From the NCBI RefSeq assembly GCF_002994745.2, contig NC_037090.1:15426001-15490000 (forward strand): a stretch of DNA of 64,000 bases. The letters run 5' to 3'. The stretch is from Rosa chinensis. Its lineage: Eukaryota; Streptophyta; Magnoliopsida; Rosales; Rosaceae. Shown here one piece after another: positions 43,287-54,320 of this stretch. The translations under genes and the position numbers were made by a program. The notes below the pieces were generated by a model. The model worked only from the letters and a program-made list of their open reading frames with translations, was not told the origin of the DNA and ran no database searches. Position 1 is the stretch's first letter, and each line of letters opens with the position of its first letter.

Positions 43287-45949
43287 TCACCGCGAAGCCA
43301 GCGACCAAAAGTTTAAAAGAAAGGATGGTGACACAACAAACCAACTGATAAAAGCCATAGCTGTTGCAGATTCAAACCTTTTGCAATGGTTCACAGCACA
43401 TCTATTAAGATCATTGGCAATGAGGACAGTAATTCCAGCAGAAGCGCATGCGGCAGCAAATGTAAGAGTGGATGTGATCTGCAGGTAAAAGAAAAATAAA
43501 TAAATAAACAATAACTACCATATCCGCAAGCTGGTATAACAATGATAACAATGATTTAGGAAGCACCAAGCTATAGTTTCTAACTTCCAAACAGTGAATT
43601 TTTGCCCAAGCATATTAATAAGCATCGGTAACAAACTAACAAATGAATGAAAGACCCAACATTAAGCTATGACCCATTGGAATTTGAATTTTTAAGGCAA
43701 TATATCAAAGTTGGCAATCCAAAAGGGACATCCATGCCACATGTGGGAAAGGGTTGAGTAGCTATTGATGGATAGTCTGATACTTAATCAAGTATTCCAA
43801 TGCCTTAAAACAAGCCAAATCAGTAAACTAAGGATGAAGTGCTGTACTGAGTGCAATATTAACAGTGACCTAGATGTTTCTACTGTCTAGAAATTCCTCC
43901 TACAACAAACAGAGACTCTCACACATTACTCATATCATCTCTTTCTAGAATACTCCTCATTGTTATCCATTTTGCAGCTACTTCTTTTAAACAATAAAAT
44001 ATAAACAAATTAGAACTTTTGTTTGATCATGTAGCTGAGAAGCAAGCTGTCCAAGTGTGAGTGAAAGTGAGATCTTGAGTTTACGTGAAAGTGTGTACAC
44101 TAAAGTGAGTGTCTACACAACTGTCAACCTTTGTGTGTTTAGTAACTGTGGTTTTTCATTTTAAATACCACAAATCCCTGAACCCACTTTGCGGATCCAG
44201 GCTTGAAAGTTGAAACTGGAGGCCTCCAGCCAAACCCTACAGTCTTTAAGAGATGGGAAATTCTAACCAATAGCAGGTAGGTAAGGTGAGGGGTTCGAAT
44301 CCCAGGCAAACCATAGGCCTAACCACTCCTATATTTCAACTTTTTTGACCCGCGGCATGCATACTTTGTTCACTTGGTCTTTGAGAAGGCAGTCAGGGCT
44401 CACTTCTCATAATGCTTTCAAGTCATCATGCATAGAATAGTTCATTTGAAACTTGTAAGAGATTACATATGGAATTGAGCAGTTTCTGTTGAGTCATGAT
44501 AAGTGAACTATATAAGTGGAATCATATATCTATGACCAGAGGATGCTACCTCCTTGAAGAAATGACAGATAAAAACAGGTATGGCAATGTTCTGAGTCAA
44601 GACAACCACAGAAGAAGAGATGCTTCAGCACATCAAAGTCTTGTCAACAAGCCACATCAGTTTTGTTGAAAAGAAACAATACGATACTGACATTTGCAGA
44701 ATGGTTTGGCTCTCTATCTCGATGACATATGATAACCAACCAAGATTATGACATTAAAATATTTATCTGTCATGAAAATCTGAATCAAATCCTACAACTA
44801 CTGTTTCAAATTTAAAAAATAAAGAACAAGTATCCATAAGAGAGTTACTTTTGTATAGAGTTGGGCCAATGGAACCTTGTTTTCTTATACAAGAAAGGTA
44901 AACAGTACAAGTTAGTTGGCTCCTAAGCCCAGTATAAGGCTTATTATGAAACAGATCATGATATGGGTGATGAGCTACTAAAATTGCATTTAACCAGTGG
45001 TGGGATAGTAACAGACATAAGATTATAGACTAGTAAAAGGATCACAAGAAAGTATGTGGTTAATTCAGTTCTGACCATGTACTACTGCAAAAGTTAAATC
45101 AGTGGTTCGTTTAGCTTCATTATCCACACATGGACCGATATCATTTTGTTGGAGAAAAAGAATGTTACAAGGACAGATAAAAATAGGAATACACATCAAA
45201 CGGTGCATCGTACAGGTGCATTTGTAAGTTAGTTTTGTTTGAAATGGACTTTCAAGCAACCTCGATGAAGCAAATTCAACGAAGAACTATATTGTATATG
45301 TATAACTGGGAAATTACATATTAACATAAGCTAGTTCACAAATAGATGGAAAGACCAGCATTACCTACAGCTAGTTCAACTTCAAACATCCAGCCAATTT
45401 AACAGACTACTGCTAACTTTCACGTGGAGCCTAATCAGCCAATCAACAACAACAGCTTACTAAAGTTTTTAAAGATGTAAATAACAAGTTTGGTTCTTAT
45501 CTTACCCCATCTCCAATGGCGAAGAAACAAATAACCTTGCAGTTTCGCAGACTCCGCCGCACCGAAATCGCATACAAATCAACAATCGCCAGTGACAAGC
45601 TCCACACACATTGCAAGCTCACAGCAGCAACAAGGTAGCTGACATAAGACACAAAACCACACCAACAATCAAAAGACTTGCACTTCAAACCAAAAATCGA
45701 AGAACCAAGAATCCCCAAAAGCAACCACCATTACCAAAACGCAGTGACAGATGGAAAATCATTGGTGGAGGCCATGACGGCGAGCGAGACTCCGGCGAAG
45801 ACGAGCTGGCAAAGACGGAGAGCGAGGCCGCCGGCGGTGCCGGGCATGCCCTGAACGTCCTTCATCCTGACTCGGAGGCCGTTCTGGGCCGCCACGTCAA
45901 TCAGCGGTGGAGCCTCCACCGGGTGGACCGACGGACGGCTCACGCTCAT
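43287..45949 (-). CDS. CASP-like protein, 5A type (four-helix membrane protein)
   Basis: Exons on the minus strand are 45735-45949, 45506-45638 and 43287-43478, with GT-AG borders and agreeing phases, giving 179 residues. CASP-like proteins are MARVEL-related plasma-membrane proteins; true CASPs build the scaffold for the Casparian strip, while 5A members have no settled role. Visible are the N-terminal [15 protein letters not shown], the [11 protein letters not shown] motif, and four membrane helices ([73 protein letters not shown]). The start at 45949 is chosen because family members begin MSVS; an in-frame ATG lies eight codons upstream. Intron 2 is about 2 kb. Confidence 0.9.
44200..44345 (+). 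repeat. Possible tRNA-like SINE remnant in the CASP-like intron
   Basis: GGGGTTCGAATCCC at about 44291 looks like a pol III B box, with a weaker A-box-like TAGCAGGTAGGTAAG upstream. No clear end, tail or target duplication was seen. Confidence 0.3.
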
Positions 45950-46876
45950 TATCGGACGGCGAAGTAAATACACTCACTCTGATCTCACCCCATCAAAGAC
46001 TTCAGCCTTTGAGCTCAATTGGACAACTGGGTTTGTTGGGTGCTTGATTCTTGAAACGAATTGAAAGGAAAAGCGGAGCTAAGAAGAAGAGGAAGAGCTT
46101 AGTGAGCAATGAGAATTGGAATTGTGAGGTAAAGAAATGGTTTTTTGAGTCATGAGCGGCGTGCCGTGGTGAGTGAGGGAACCGACTGTGACTCGGCGCT
46201 TTTTGGTGTTCTTTTCGCTACGCACCAATTGGAGTGGGGCAGAGATTCTTCTCTTTTAAATTGAGCAGACGTTACCATACAAATTCCAGAGCACTCGTGT
46301 CCTCCATTACTTGGACCCTTCGTTATTAATTAACGAAACGTCTCTAGCAGAACCTTTTAACTAGAAAATTGGGGGCTAATGCAGAGTCTAAAATGAATCA
46401 ACCCCCGTGCGCTGCATCTGTGATTGTTCAAAGTTCGGTTCTCTCTATCAGAACTGAAGCTTAATTCTAACTAATACTAAGAATCAGTAACTTTTGGTGT
46501 TAGCGGAGTTTGGTTGGTAGGACGATTGTGGAATACATCAGCCAGTTAAATTTCCACGATCTCTACGGGTCTTGATTGACACGTTGCATGAGTTGGGAAG
46601 TCGCTTCATGTGACCGGGGATTCTCTTCTTTCGTCTCTGTCATAGACCAACTTCAAAGTGCGGAATTTGGGAGGAGAATTTATCCTCAATACTTAAATAA
46701 ATAAATAAATCTAAAATGAGTCATTAAATCTCATATGCAAATGAGAGTCTTGTTTACCTACTTAATTAATTTTTCACTCAATTGTCATCATCTGTCATTA
46801 GAGCGATTGAGAATAATAAGACAAAGGTTGTATCCCACTTGAATTAAGAGTTCCCTAATATGTGATATCCAAAATA
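45950..46876. other. Promoter and leader region of the CASP-like gene
   Basis: The first 200 bases are GC-richer and purine-rich, as expected of a 5' leader. Beyond that the sequence is AT-rich without any coding pattern. Confidence 0.4.
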
Positions 46877-46894
46877 TCTTTAAAATTAGTTTTT

Positions 46895-47146
46895 TTTTTT
46901 TTTTGGTTACAAAAAAGTTTAGGTGAGAGCTTGGTTACGCTACACCACCATCGCCAGGGCAAGCCTACAACCTCAACCCTGAAGGGCTTACGTGTAACAC
47001 GTACCTATCTCACAGCCCATAGGTATGGATTTCCGCAGGGGACTTACAGATCCCGAACCAACGAGGCCAGCTGGCAGCGGAGATCGAACTCGGGTGGGAG
47101 TTCCAGCACGAGGCCGCCCATGCCAACTGAGCCAAACCCCGTTGGC
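46895..47146 (-). mobile_element. Second SINE copy, inverted, with 18-bp target-site duplication
   Basis: About 252 bp, belonging to the same family as the element at 10293-10540. It carries the same tRNA-like boxes (GGCTCAGTTGGC, GAGTTCGATC on the minus strand) and a T tract at the low-coordinate end as poly-A tail. The flanks TCTTTAAAATTAGTTTT(T) at 46877-46894 and 47147-47164 match. Confidence 0.9.
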
Positions 47147-47352
47147 TCTTTAAAATTAGTTTTTAGTACCAGTGCTCGATATTTTCTTGTTTCTAAATGC
47201 AAAACTAAAATTTCAAACTTTCGGTCAAACTAACTCCATTATATGGGTTGGACCTGGCCCAATAGAGATGTGATATGGTAGACCAAGAAGAAAAGGCAAA
47301 TGGAACCGCCATGAAAAGACCAGAAAGCCCCAGGAATATATACTACCTACCC

Positions 47353-47360
47353 TATATAAA
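47353..47360 (+). promoter_or_regulatory. TATA box of the UBL5 gene
   Basis: TATATAAA in the setting CTACCCTATATAAACCCC, about 100 bp before the ATG at 47456. Confidence 0.65.
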
Positions 47361-47455
47361 CCCCCTCTCTCATAATATGTGGCGTCAAAAATTCTCCCTC
47401 TATATTTTCCTGGTCGTTGTTTAGGGCCTCTCTGACTTTCGAAGAAGAATCGAAG

Positions 47456-47677
47456 ATGATCGAGGTGGTGCTGAACGATCGTCTGGGGAAGAAGGTGAAG
47501 GTGAAGTGCAACGAGGACGACACCATCGGTGACCTGAAGAAGCTGGTGGCCGCTCAGACGGGTACCCGAGCCGATAAGATCCGGATCCAGAAGTGGTACA
47601 ACGTCTACAAGGACCACATCACTCTCAGGGATTACGAAGTCCATGACGGCATGGGCCTCGAGCTGTACTACAACTGA
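47456..47677 (+). CDS. UBL5: Ubiquitin-like protein 5 (UBL5/Hub1)
   Basis: A 73-residue protein, the family's normal length, starting [20 protein letters not shown] and ending [12 protein letters not shown]5/Hub1 has the ubiquitin fold but ends in a Tyr-Tyr motif instead of a Gly-Gly tail, so it binds partners non-covalently. In yeast and animals it regulates pre-mRNA splicing through spliceosome proteins. The coding region is one exon. An in-frame upstream extension to 47417 has no ATG and is not part of the protein. The start at 47456 is fixed by strict family conservation. A 3' untranslated intron is possible, with an acceptor TTTTCAG near 49328, but not proved. Confidence 0.97.
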   Translation: MIEVVLNDRLGKKVKVKCNEDDTIGDLKKLVAAQTGTRADKIRIQKWYNVYKDHITLRDYEVHDGMGLELYYN

Positions 47678-49993
47678 ACAAGGTCCCGATTCTCTGCAAT
47701 TACATCTACTCTCGTGCTGAATTTTGTTATATTTGCTCAATTTTCGGGAATTCCATTGATATCTAGGGTTTTTCTTTTTAGGTGAATTGGATTTTTAGGG
47801 TTTGCTTGTATGACCTAGTTTTGTTTTCGGAGTTTAATAATTACTTGTTCTTGACTTAATTCGCGTGATATGGTCAAGCAAATTGCTAAATACTACATAG
47901 TTGTTCGTTACGATTGCACCGCATAGATATTGGATTGATTGGGTGTGATATAGTGAAGCAGGGTTAAGTAGTTGATTAATGGTGTGCAATCGTGGATGTA
48001 TTGTGTGGTTGTTTTGTCAATTTTGGTAATTAGTACTCTTAGTTTTGGTTGTGCTGCCTAGAGATTGACGTATATGGATGTGACATAGTGAAGCAGTGCT
48101 TAATATCATAAACCCTGAATTATAAACTGCATAAGTTTAACTCCCAGAAAACTTTTTTCTTTAGGCAGCGAACACCGAACACAGTCTGGTTAACTAGATA
48201 AGTTTTACATTCGGTGGCTTCCCATCTAGTTTTAGGAACTTGTAAACTGTCAACAGAAGTCTAGTGTTGTTCATTCTGGAAACAGGGAGTAGTCGTGACA
48301 AGATGAATGAGAGTGGCTAGACAACTTTATGTTTCGAGGCTGTTTTGTACTTCCTTGATGTCTTGGTGAAGCAAAGTCATACACATAAACTACTCTTACC
48401 TTTCAGAAACAACTTATTCTCTTAAGGCTTTCCTTTAATATAGCTTGGGTAAATGGACACAAATCTTTTGATCTCCTTGGCTGTCCCATTTGTGCTGTAG
48501 AGCAGCACTGTCTAGACCCAAAAAGCTAACTCATTGTTTATGAGGCTCTGAACTAATTGCTTGCACGAATGGTCTGCTGTTTATGCATGTATTAGCTGGT
48601 TGTAAGCTTGTAATGGATCTGATTATGGTGGATTAATGAGGATTTTGTCATGTTCTAATGTTTTTGTATACTGGACTTATTTTAAAGGTTGTCTAGGTCT
48701 CTGGGTTAAGAGTGCAAGTGATTCCAAATGGTGTTCATCCTGGTAGGTTGGAAAATTAACAGACCTCTATATAATATTGGCATGCTGGTAACATGTTGTC
48801 TACCAATGCTCAAGCCATGTTCTATCCAGCATGAGTATGCAAATTGTGACCATGTAAAGCAGTAGTTGGACTATGTCAGTCTCCAGGCTTATTAGAATGC
48901 CCAATAATAGGTGAAGCCATTTTTGGCCTAGGACTTTTGCCTTACCATCTAATTCTTGATAGTTGATAGTATTTATGCCTTCTGCTGCTTTGCAACACTG
49001 CTATTTAATGTGCTGGTTAAGCAGCATTCTGATGCTTTTCCTTAGATCAAGTGCTTTCTGAGACCAGCTATACTTATCCAAACAATCGATCATCTGACTG
49101 AGCAAGGTTCTCTCCCTGGTTCTTGCTTTTGTCACGATCTGATACATTGTGGCTTGTGATTTTGCTCAAGTTCTTTCAAAAGAAAAGAAAGGAAGGAATA
49201 AATAAATAGAGTACGGGTTGTATATCCCTCGGTAGTTTCTTTGATGAAGAATTTATCATCATATCATGAAGCATCCCAACTCTTTTTTTTCTTTTGACGT
49301 TTCAGGATGTTAACACAATTTTATGTGTTTTCAGGCATTGTAATGATGCACTGGCCGTGGGACTGATGCATAGTCTTTATAAGAGGTGGTGCTGTATGGA
49401 GTGCAAAACTGGAGGATGGTGCAGATTATGTGTATTTTCTGAAACTACTTTATAAGTGCTTTGTTTACTTATATTTCAATGTCTACTCGATACATTTGGG
49501 TTGAATGAATTCGGTGTAGTAATGATACATAAGCACTTAAGCTGTATAACTTACTCTTTGACATAAGCAGTATTGGAGTAATGTTGGTGTCTCTGTTCAG
49601 CTTCCTTTTTTTCTTTTTCTTTTTTTGTTGTCGAGTGATATGCTGGTTCTGCTTTTCTTTGGTATAACCCCTGGGCAGCTTTTAATGCTCCTCGTAATTC
49701 TGATTTATTTGAGCTTTCCAATTACTAACCAACTTCTATTCAATTGCCAAACCTGGTAGAGGCTTTCAAGGAGAGTTGCCAGTGTGTAGCTGTCCAAATT
49801 TGGTGATCCATTCAGTCCATTGTTTTGCATCTCTATTTTTCTTTAGGTTCCCACTGTGTTGTTAAAAAAAAAAAAAAACCTTGGTTCAGTATTTTACCAA
49901 TCTTTCCAACTAGTGAGGATTGAAGTTCATAGTCTTGAGTCTTAACAATCAAACTTTCGATAATTGTTTTCGTCATATTAAGGAGTATTCTTT
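47678..49993. other. 3' side of UBL5 and intergenic sequence
   Basis: No second coding region. The stretch GCATTGTAATGATGCACTGG near 49335 follows an AG acceptor and could be a 3' untranslated exon of UBL5. Other parts are AT-rich with homopolymer runs. Confidence 0.35.
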
Positions 49994-50430
49994 CTAGGAA
50001 ACTCTTTCTTTCAAAAAGTATGTAAATAATCTCATTGAAAGTCTATCCGTTTTACTTGTCCACCAAGAAGATCTGGGGCCAAACTTACTTGAAACTGCTT
50101 CTAGGGGTAATTTCATAGCTGGTTCCTCTAGATCTTGCAATGTTGGATCTGTTATTGAAGCTGAAGCCATAGCTCTTGTAGATGTTTGAAGTTGGTCAAG
50201 CAATTGAACCTAGACAAATATTGTTTTGGAAAGGAATTTGCAGAAACTAATTTCATGGGAAATCACATAGAGAAAGGTAACCGGAGAGTATCCTTTCCTC
50301 ATTGAGTTTCATCGCATCCATCAACTTCTGAGCAATGTCTCTCGGCACTGGATCTCTGGTGAAGCCTAACCATGCGGCCAATGCAGTCGCAAAGCTAGCC
50401 AGGGTTACACCCCCAACCTCCTTGGGTGTG
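49994..50430 (-). pseudogene. Unidentified gene remnant, two exon-like pieces
   Basis: The minus strand has a piece at about 50275-50430 (EVGGVTLASFATALAAWLG, FTRDPVPRDIAQKLMDAMK). A second piece, 49994-50203, follows a TAG acceptor (QLLDQLQTSTRAMASAS, DPTLQDLEEPAMKLPLEA, stop at the end). Composition and length look like real protein, but no donor joins the two in frame and no start was found. I do not recognise the family. It is read as the C-terminal remnant of a gene, or a gene with an exon structure I could not resolve. Confidence 0.4.
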
Positions 50431-50706
50431 TTTTAACTAGCAATGGGATTCCTTGTCCTGGCTGACAGGTGGCGGGAACAGTTTTCATTGTTCTTTGTTG
50501 TTGTTTGCCTGGTATTACCATGACAGGTTGACAGATGTTGCATTTGTATTTGGTTTATCGGGTTTTTAATTGAAGTCCCACTCATATTATATATATATAA
50601 AAGCGAACCTTGCAAACCTCTAGCAACTACTATCCTCGAAACAACGGGGATGCTATGGCTGTCTAGGACTGGTGCTTCGGCTGGGTCGACCTTGATACTT
50701 GAGAGT

Positions 50707-51042
50707 TTAAATGAAGGCCCAGTAACAAACTGTCTGACCCATTTCTCTTACCCGGTTAATCTTTACAAATTTATACGACGGGTCGCTTTCACTGTCAGAC
50801 GTGTACCCTGCAATTGCATATGGATGTCGGTCGCAGAGAGAAGGTGAAGGTGCGGGGACCACAGCACGGGCCTGATAGTTTGGCGCGTCATCAGAATCTG
50901 TGTCGTTTTTGGAAGAGCCTTTGTTTACGGTAAAAGAACAACTTGGAAGAGACTTTGTTTGGGGTAAAAGGACAACAACATGAGAGGGACCATAACCAGA
51001 AAATTCCAGAAGAGAGAAAAAGTCGGGTTTTCGGGGTTTCAT
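50707..51042 (-). CDS. Hypothetical minus-strand ORF, possibly an exon
   Basis: 111 codons starting MKPRKPDFFSLLEFSG, with a Ser/Asp-rich middle and a GYTSDSESDPSYKFVKINRV segment followed by a good GTAAGAG donor. The segment vaguely recalls F-box-associated or kelch proteins of plants, but no F-box is seen. If spliced at the donor (about 50748), the following exon was not found. It is weakly supported. Confidence 0.3.
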   Translation of the reverse strand: MKPRKPDFFSLLEFSGYGPSHVVVLLPQTKSLPSCSFTVNKGSSKNDTDSDDAPNYQARAVVPAPSPSLCDRHPYAIAGYTSDSESDPSYKFVKINRVREMGQTVCYWAFI

Positions 51043-52479
51043 TGATTAGTACACCTCCGGTGCTGGTAAGGTCTTAGGTAACGTCTACCCCGATCCTTTT
51101 CCCTTCATTTGCTCTAATATTAAAGCCTTCGTTTGATTCACGGAATGAATTTTTTTTAAGAAAGTTATATTTTTGTATTTTTCATCAGAAAGAAAAATTA
51201 AGATTTCTACTATTGTGTTCGATAACGTAAGGAATAGAATCAATAACTAATAATATAATTATAAAAAAATTTAGCCATACAAATTTGAGCCATATAATTA
51301 TAAAAAAATAACGTAAGGAATAGTTATTTATTTTTTTATATAATTATTTTAGTCATACAAATCGTATAATAAATACTAGGAAATGAGAAAGGAAAACGAT
51401 TCCTTAGGAGAAATCCATTTCCTTCCTATTTTCCCTTACAAGAGAAACCATTTTCCTAACCTTGCACTTACCAAACACAGGAAAGTAAGCACTTTCCCTT
51501 TCCTGAGCTTAAAATCCGTGAAACAGCCTTTTTCTCCCAACTAGCTAAGTTTTGTGATTTTCATTTTCATTTGTATTTTTTGTTGATTGCACAAATTAAT
51601 TTCAGATGAAGAATCTGCATCACATGAATATTACCTTTTTTCTTTCATCGAAAAAACAGAATACCTTTTTATTCTTGTTTTTGAGATTGAAGAAATGTTT
51701 CTTTTTAGTTCTCTCAGTTTAAATCCATAACCCTAAAATAGAGTCTTACCGATTTGTGGCCGATCTTTAATTTTGTTTTAGAATTATCATTGGTGTAGTT
51801 ATTTGTTTTAAGATTGTCATTGGTGTAGGTAACTTTAATTTCTATGGTTAAATAAGCATATTTCGATATTTGGCGCATAGTACATTACACTCCAACAAAG
51901 AAAATAAAACATACTATTACGCTATCTATTACACGTAATCAAGTAGATTCTACAAATATTATTAGAAGTTTTTGAGTTCTAGATTGTGGTATGGTTTTTT
52001 GTTGCCAACTAGTAATAATGAATTAATATTCCGTTCTTTTATCCAAAGAATCAAACAAACCTTTCAATTTGATTCAATTGAACTCATCACTTGCGTGTAA
52101 TATTAATCTTACAATAAACGTTTAAATCAGACTCCATGGTAAACCAATAAATTGTGCAACAATAGTGTGATTATGACATATGGGAGGAGCATGTTGCTAG
52201 CTTGGGTCTTAAATCTTTTAAACATAATGGGAATACAACTTGACTAGTAAATAGTAATGGCATGTAAACGTACAACAGCGTTATATACAATATCAAAATT
52301 ATGATTTAGTTCATAACCAAACAAAGAATGTGGCCAACATAAGAGTTAGCTAGATATAAATGCTCACTATAAAAACGCGTAAACATAATTTGATGTCAAT
52401 GCATCCCATCAAAAAGGAAGGAAAAAAAATCCCACATGATTGCATTTTTTATTAAGAATGTGCTGGAAGGAATCGAAAG
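51043..52479. other. AT-rich intergenic sequence
   Basis: No gene seen. A patch at about 51120-51520 with TTTGATTCACGGAATGAATT at one end and ACTTACCAAACACAGG at the other looks like a decayed MITE, but no clear inverted repeat was established. Confidence 0.4.
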
Positions 52480-52492
52480 CCACCAGATAAGA

Positions 52493-52644
52493 CCTAGTCC
52501 TTCTATTTGGTTTTTCTGCCTTCCCTTGTTTGTGTCCCTAGCATTTCATTTAAATTAACTGGGCAGGGGCGTTCCGAGAGGTTTCTTGTTGTAGTTTGGT
52601 TCATATTTTTCTTTCTGCATAAAAAAAAATAAAAAAATAAAAAA
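52493..52644 (+). mobile_element. Severely 5'-truncated retroposon (probable LINE end) with 13-bp target duplication
   Basis: About 150 bp ending in an A-rich tail, flanked by perfect repeats CCACCAGATAAGA at 52480-52492 and 52645-52657. This is the mark of target-primed reverse transcription. No reverse transcriptase sequence is left; the text before the tail resembles a LINE 3' untranslated region. Confidence 0.75.
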
Positions 52645-52657
52645 CCACCAGATAAGA

Positions 52658-53799
52658 ACTCACCTGGTTTTCAAACCTAACTCATTGATCTTGAGAAAGA
52701 AAAAACAGCATTAACAATTTTTGTTTGATTACTTTGTAGACTCTTGAATTCAGTACTTCTATATGTGTACTTAGTGCCAAGTATCATGTTGAATTCAATC
52801 TCTACATATATATGTGGGCTTTGCTTTTATGACTTCTAGAATCAAGCACCTTGTTTGAAATCAGATAAAACCAATAAGAAAAAGACATAGAGAACTCGAT
52901 GTGTCCAATGATATATGAATTTGTTAGCTACATACGCAAATAAAACAGTAAAATAGTATCGAAAAATGTGTAATTATACAGTAACTTAGTTTAATTATTT
53001 AGTTTTTATTTTAGATAATTCATATGCACATTGCTTACACCATTTTTCCTTCTTCTTTTTTTTACTTTTTAATCAATATTACTAAACATTTCATCGCCAA
53101 AAAGAAATCTAACTTATTCTAAAAAAAAAAAAATCTAACAGAGGAGGGGAGGCTAGAAGATCTAGGTAAGCGATTGCTGTCACTAGCATACCCTTTGGTA
53201 CAATGATTGTAGGTTTTGAACGACATGTTTTCATTTGCATGTTTTTCCAAATGACACCTGATGAAGTTAACGATATCCTAAACCTTTACCTTACGTTGTT
53301 ACGTACCGTGAAGGATATCATTTGCATGTATGACTCATCCATAGGGTTAAAGGAGTACAAGGGAAAAACCCTCTTGGACGTACTCATCTGTTAGATCGAA
53401 GTGGACAAGCTCGAGAAAAAGAACATGGAGCTGGCAACTGGCAAGTAGCAATAACAAACCCTAAAGTGAGGGGTCACATATCATAGGGGCATGGGAGCTA
53501 TCAGAAACAGACAGTTCAGCCAATACTCTCATTCAACGTTAATGATGACGCACTTAGCTTGTCCCCCTGAACAGTGCCCTCTTTCCCGTTACTTGGATCT
53601 CTCAAAACTTTCCAGAGTCCAAGAGGGATTCAAAGCAGAACCTGACACTTGCTTAACGTAGTCATGAAGTCAAGTAATCCCTAGGTGATGGTCGTCTCAT
53701 CAGACTCGATCATCTCATGGTCCGTGAGGTTAAGATGGTAAAGACTTTCCGAGTACGACATGCATGGGCGAGCAAGCAAAGACAACCAATACAAAATTA
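52658..53799. other. Intergenic, no gene established
   Basis: A 63-codon plus-strand frame at 53203-53394 (MTPDEVNDILNLYLTLLRT) continues after its stop in a neighbouring frame as EVDKLEKKNMELATGK, as if a coding fragment had shifted. It is too short and broken to name. Confidence 0.3.
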
Positions 53800-53802
53800 T
53801 AA

Positions 53803-54317
53803 GAGCAAGTGCACCGGTCTTGCTTTGCCCGGGCAAAAGGGGAGAATGATGATGTGGTGACCAGGCATAATGAAAATGAAGCTTGCACCGGTGATTGCTT
53901 GACTGGGCAAAGCTTGGCTTTGCATGACTGAGGTAAAAAAAAAGGGCAAGGCTGTGACTTTTTTCTTGCCCAAAGCCATGGAGCTGCCAGCTCGATATTG
54001 TGAGGAACGTGGGTGACGTCAGGAAGAAAAGCAAATAGGCAGGACACTTGGCAGCGCTGGGTTGGCTTCTTAAGTGATTTTGATTCCAATGTGAACAGTA
54101 ATATGAAAAGTGAACAGTAAAATAGGAACAATCATTCAAACAACTAAATCCACTGGGTGAACAGTAATATAAACAGTGAATTACGTGAACAGTGTTGACT
54201 GAGCAAGAAAAACAACGGGTGTAAACATATGTCCAGTGGCAGTGAATAGTAACTTGACTGGTCGAATTCTTGACTTCTCTCGACTTTGTCTTTTCTTGAC
54301 TACGGGTGCACTTGCTC
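53803..54317. mobile_element. Tourist-like (PIF/Harbinger) MITE with TAA target duplication
   Basis: Ends GAGCAAGTGCACC and GGTGCACTTGCTC are perfect inverted repeats, each flanked by TAA (53800-53802 and 54318-54320). The 515-bp interior has no gene. It carries several GTGAACAGTAAT-like subrepeats near 54092-54200 and a CTTTGCCCGGGCAAA palindrome near 53823. Confidence 0.85.
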
Positions 54318-54320
54318 TAA

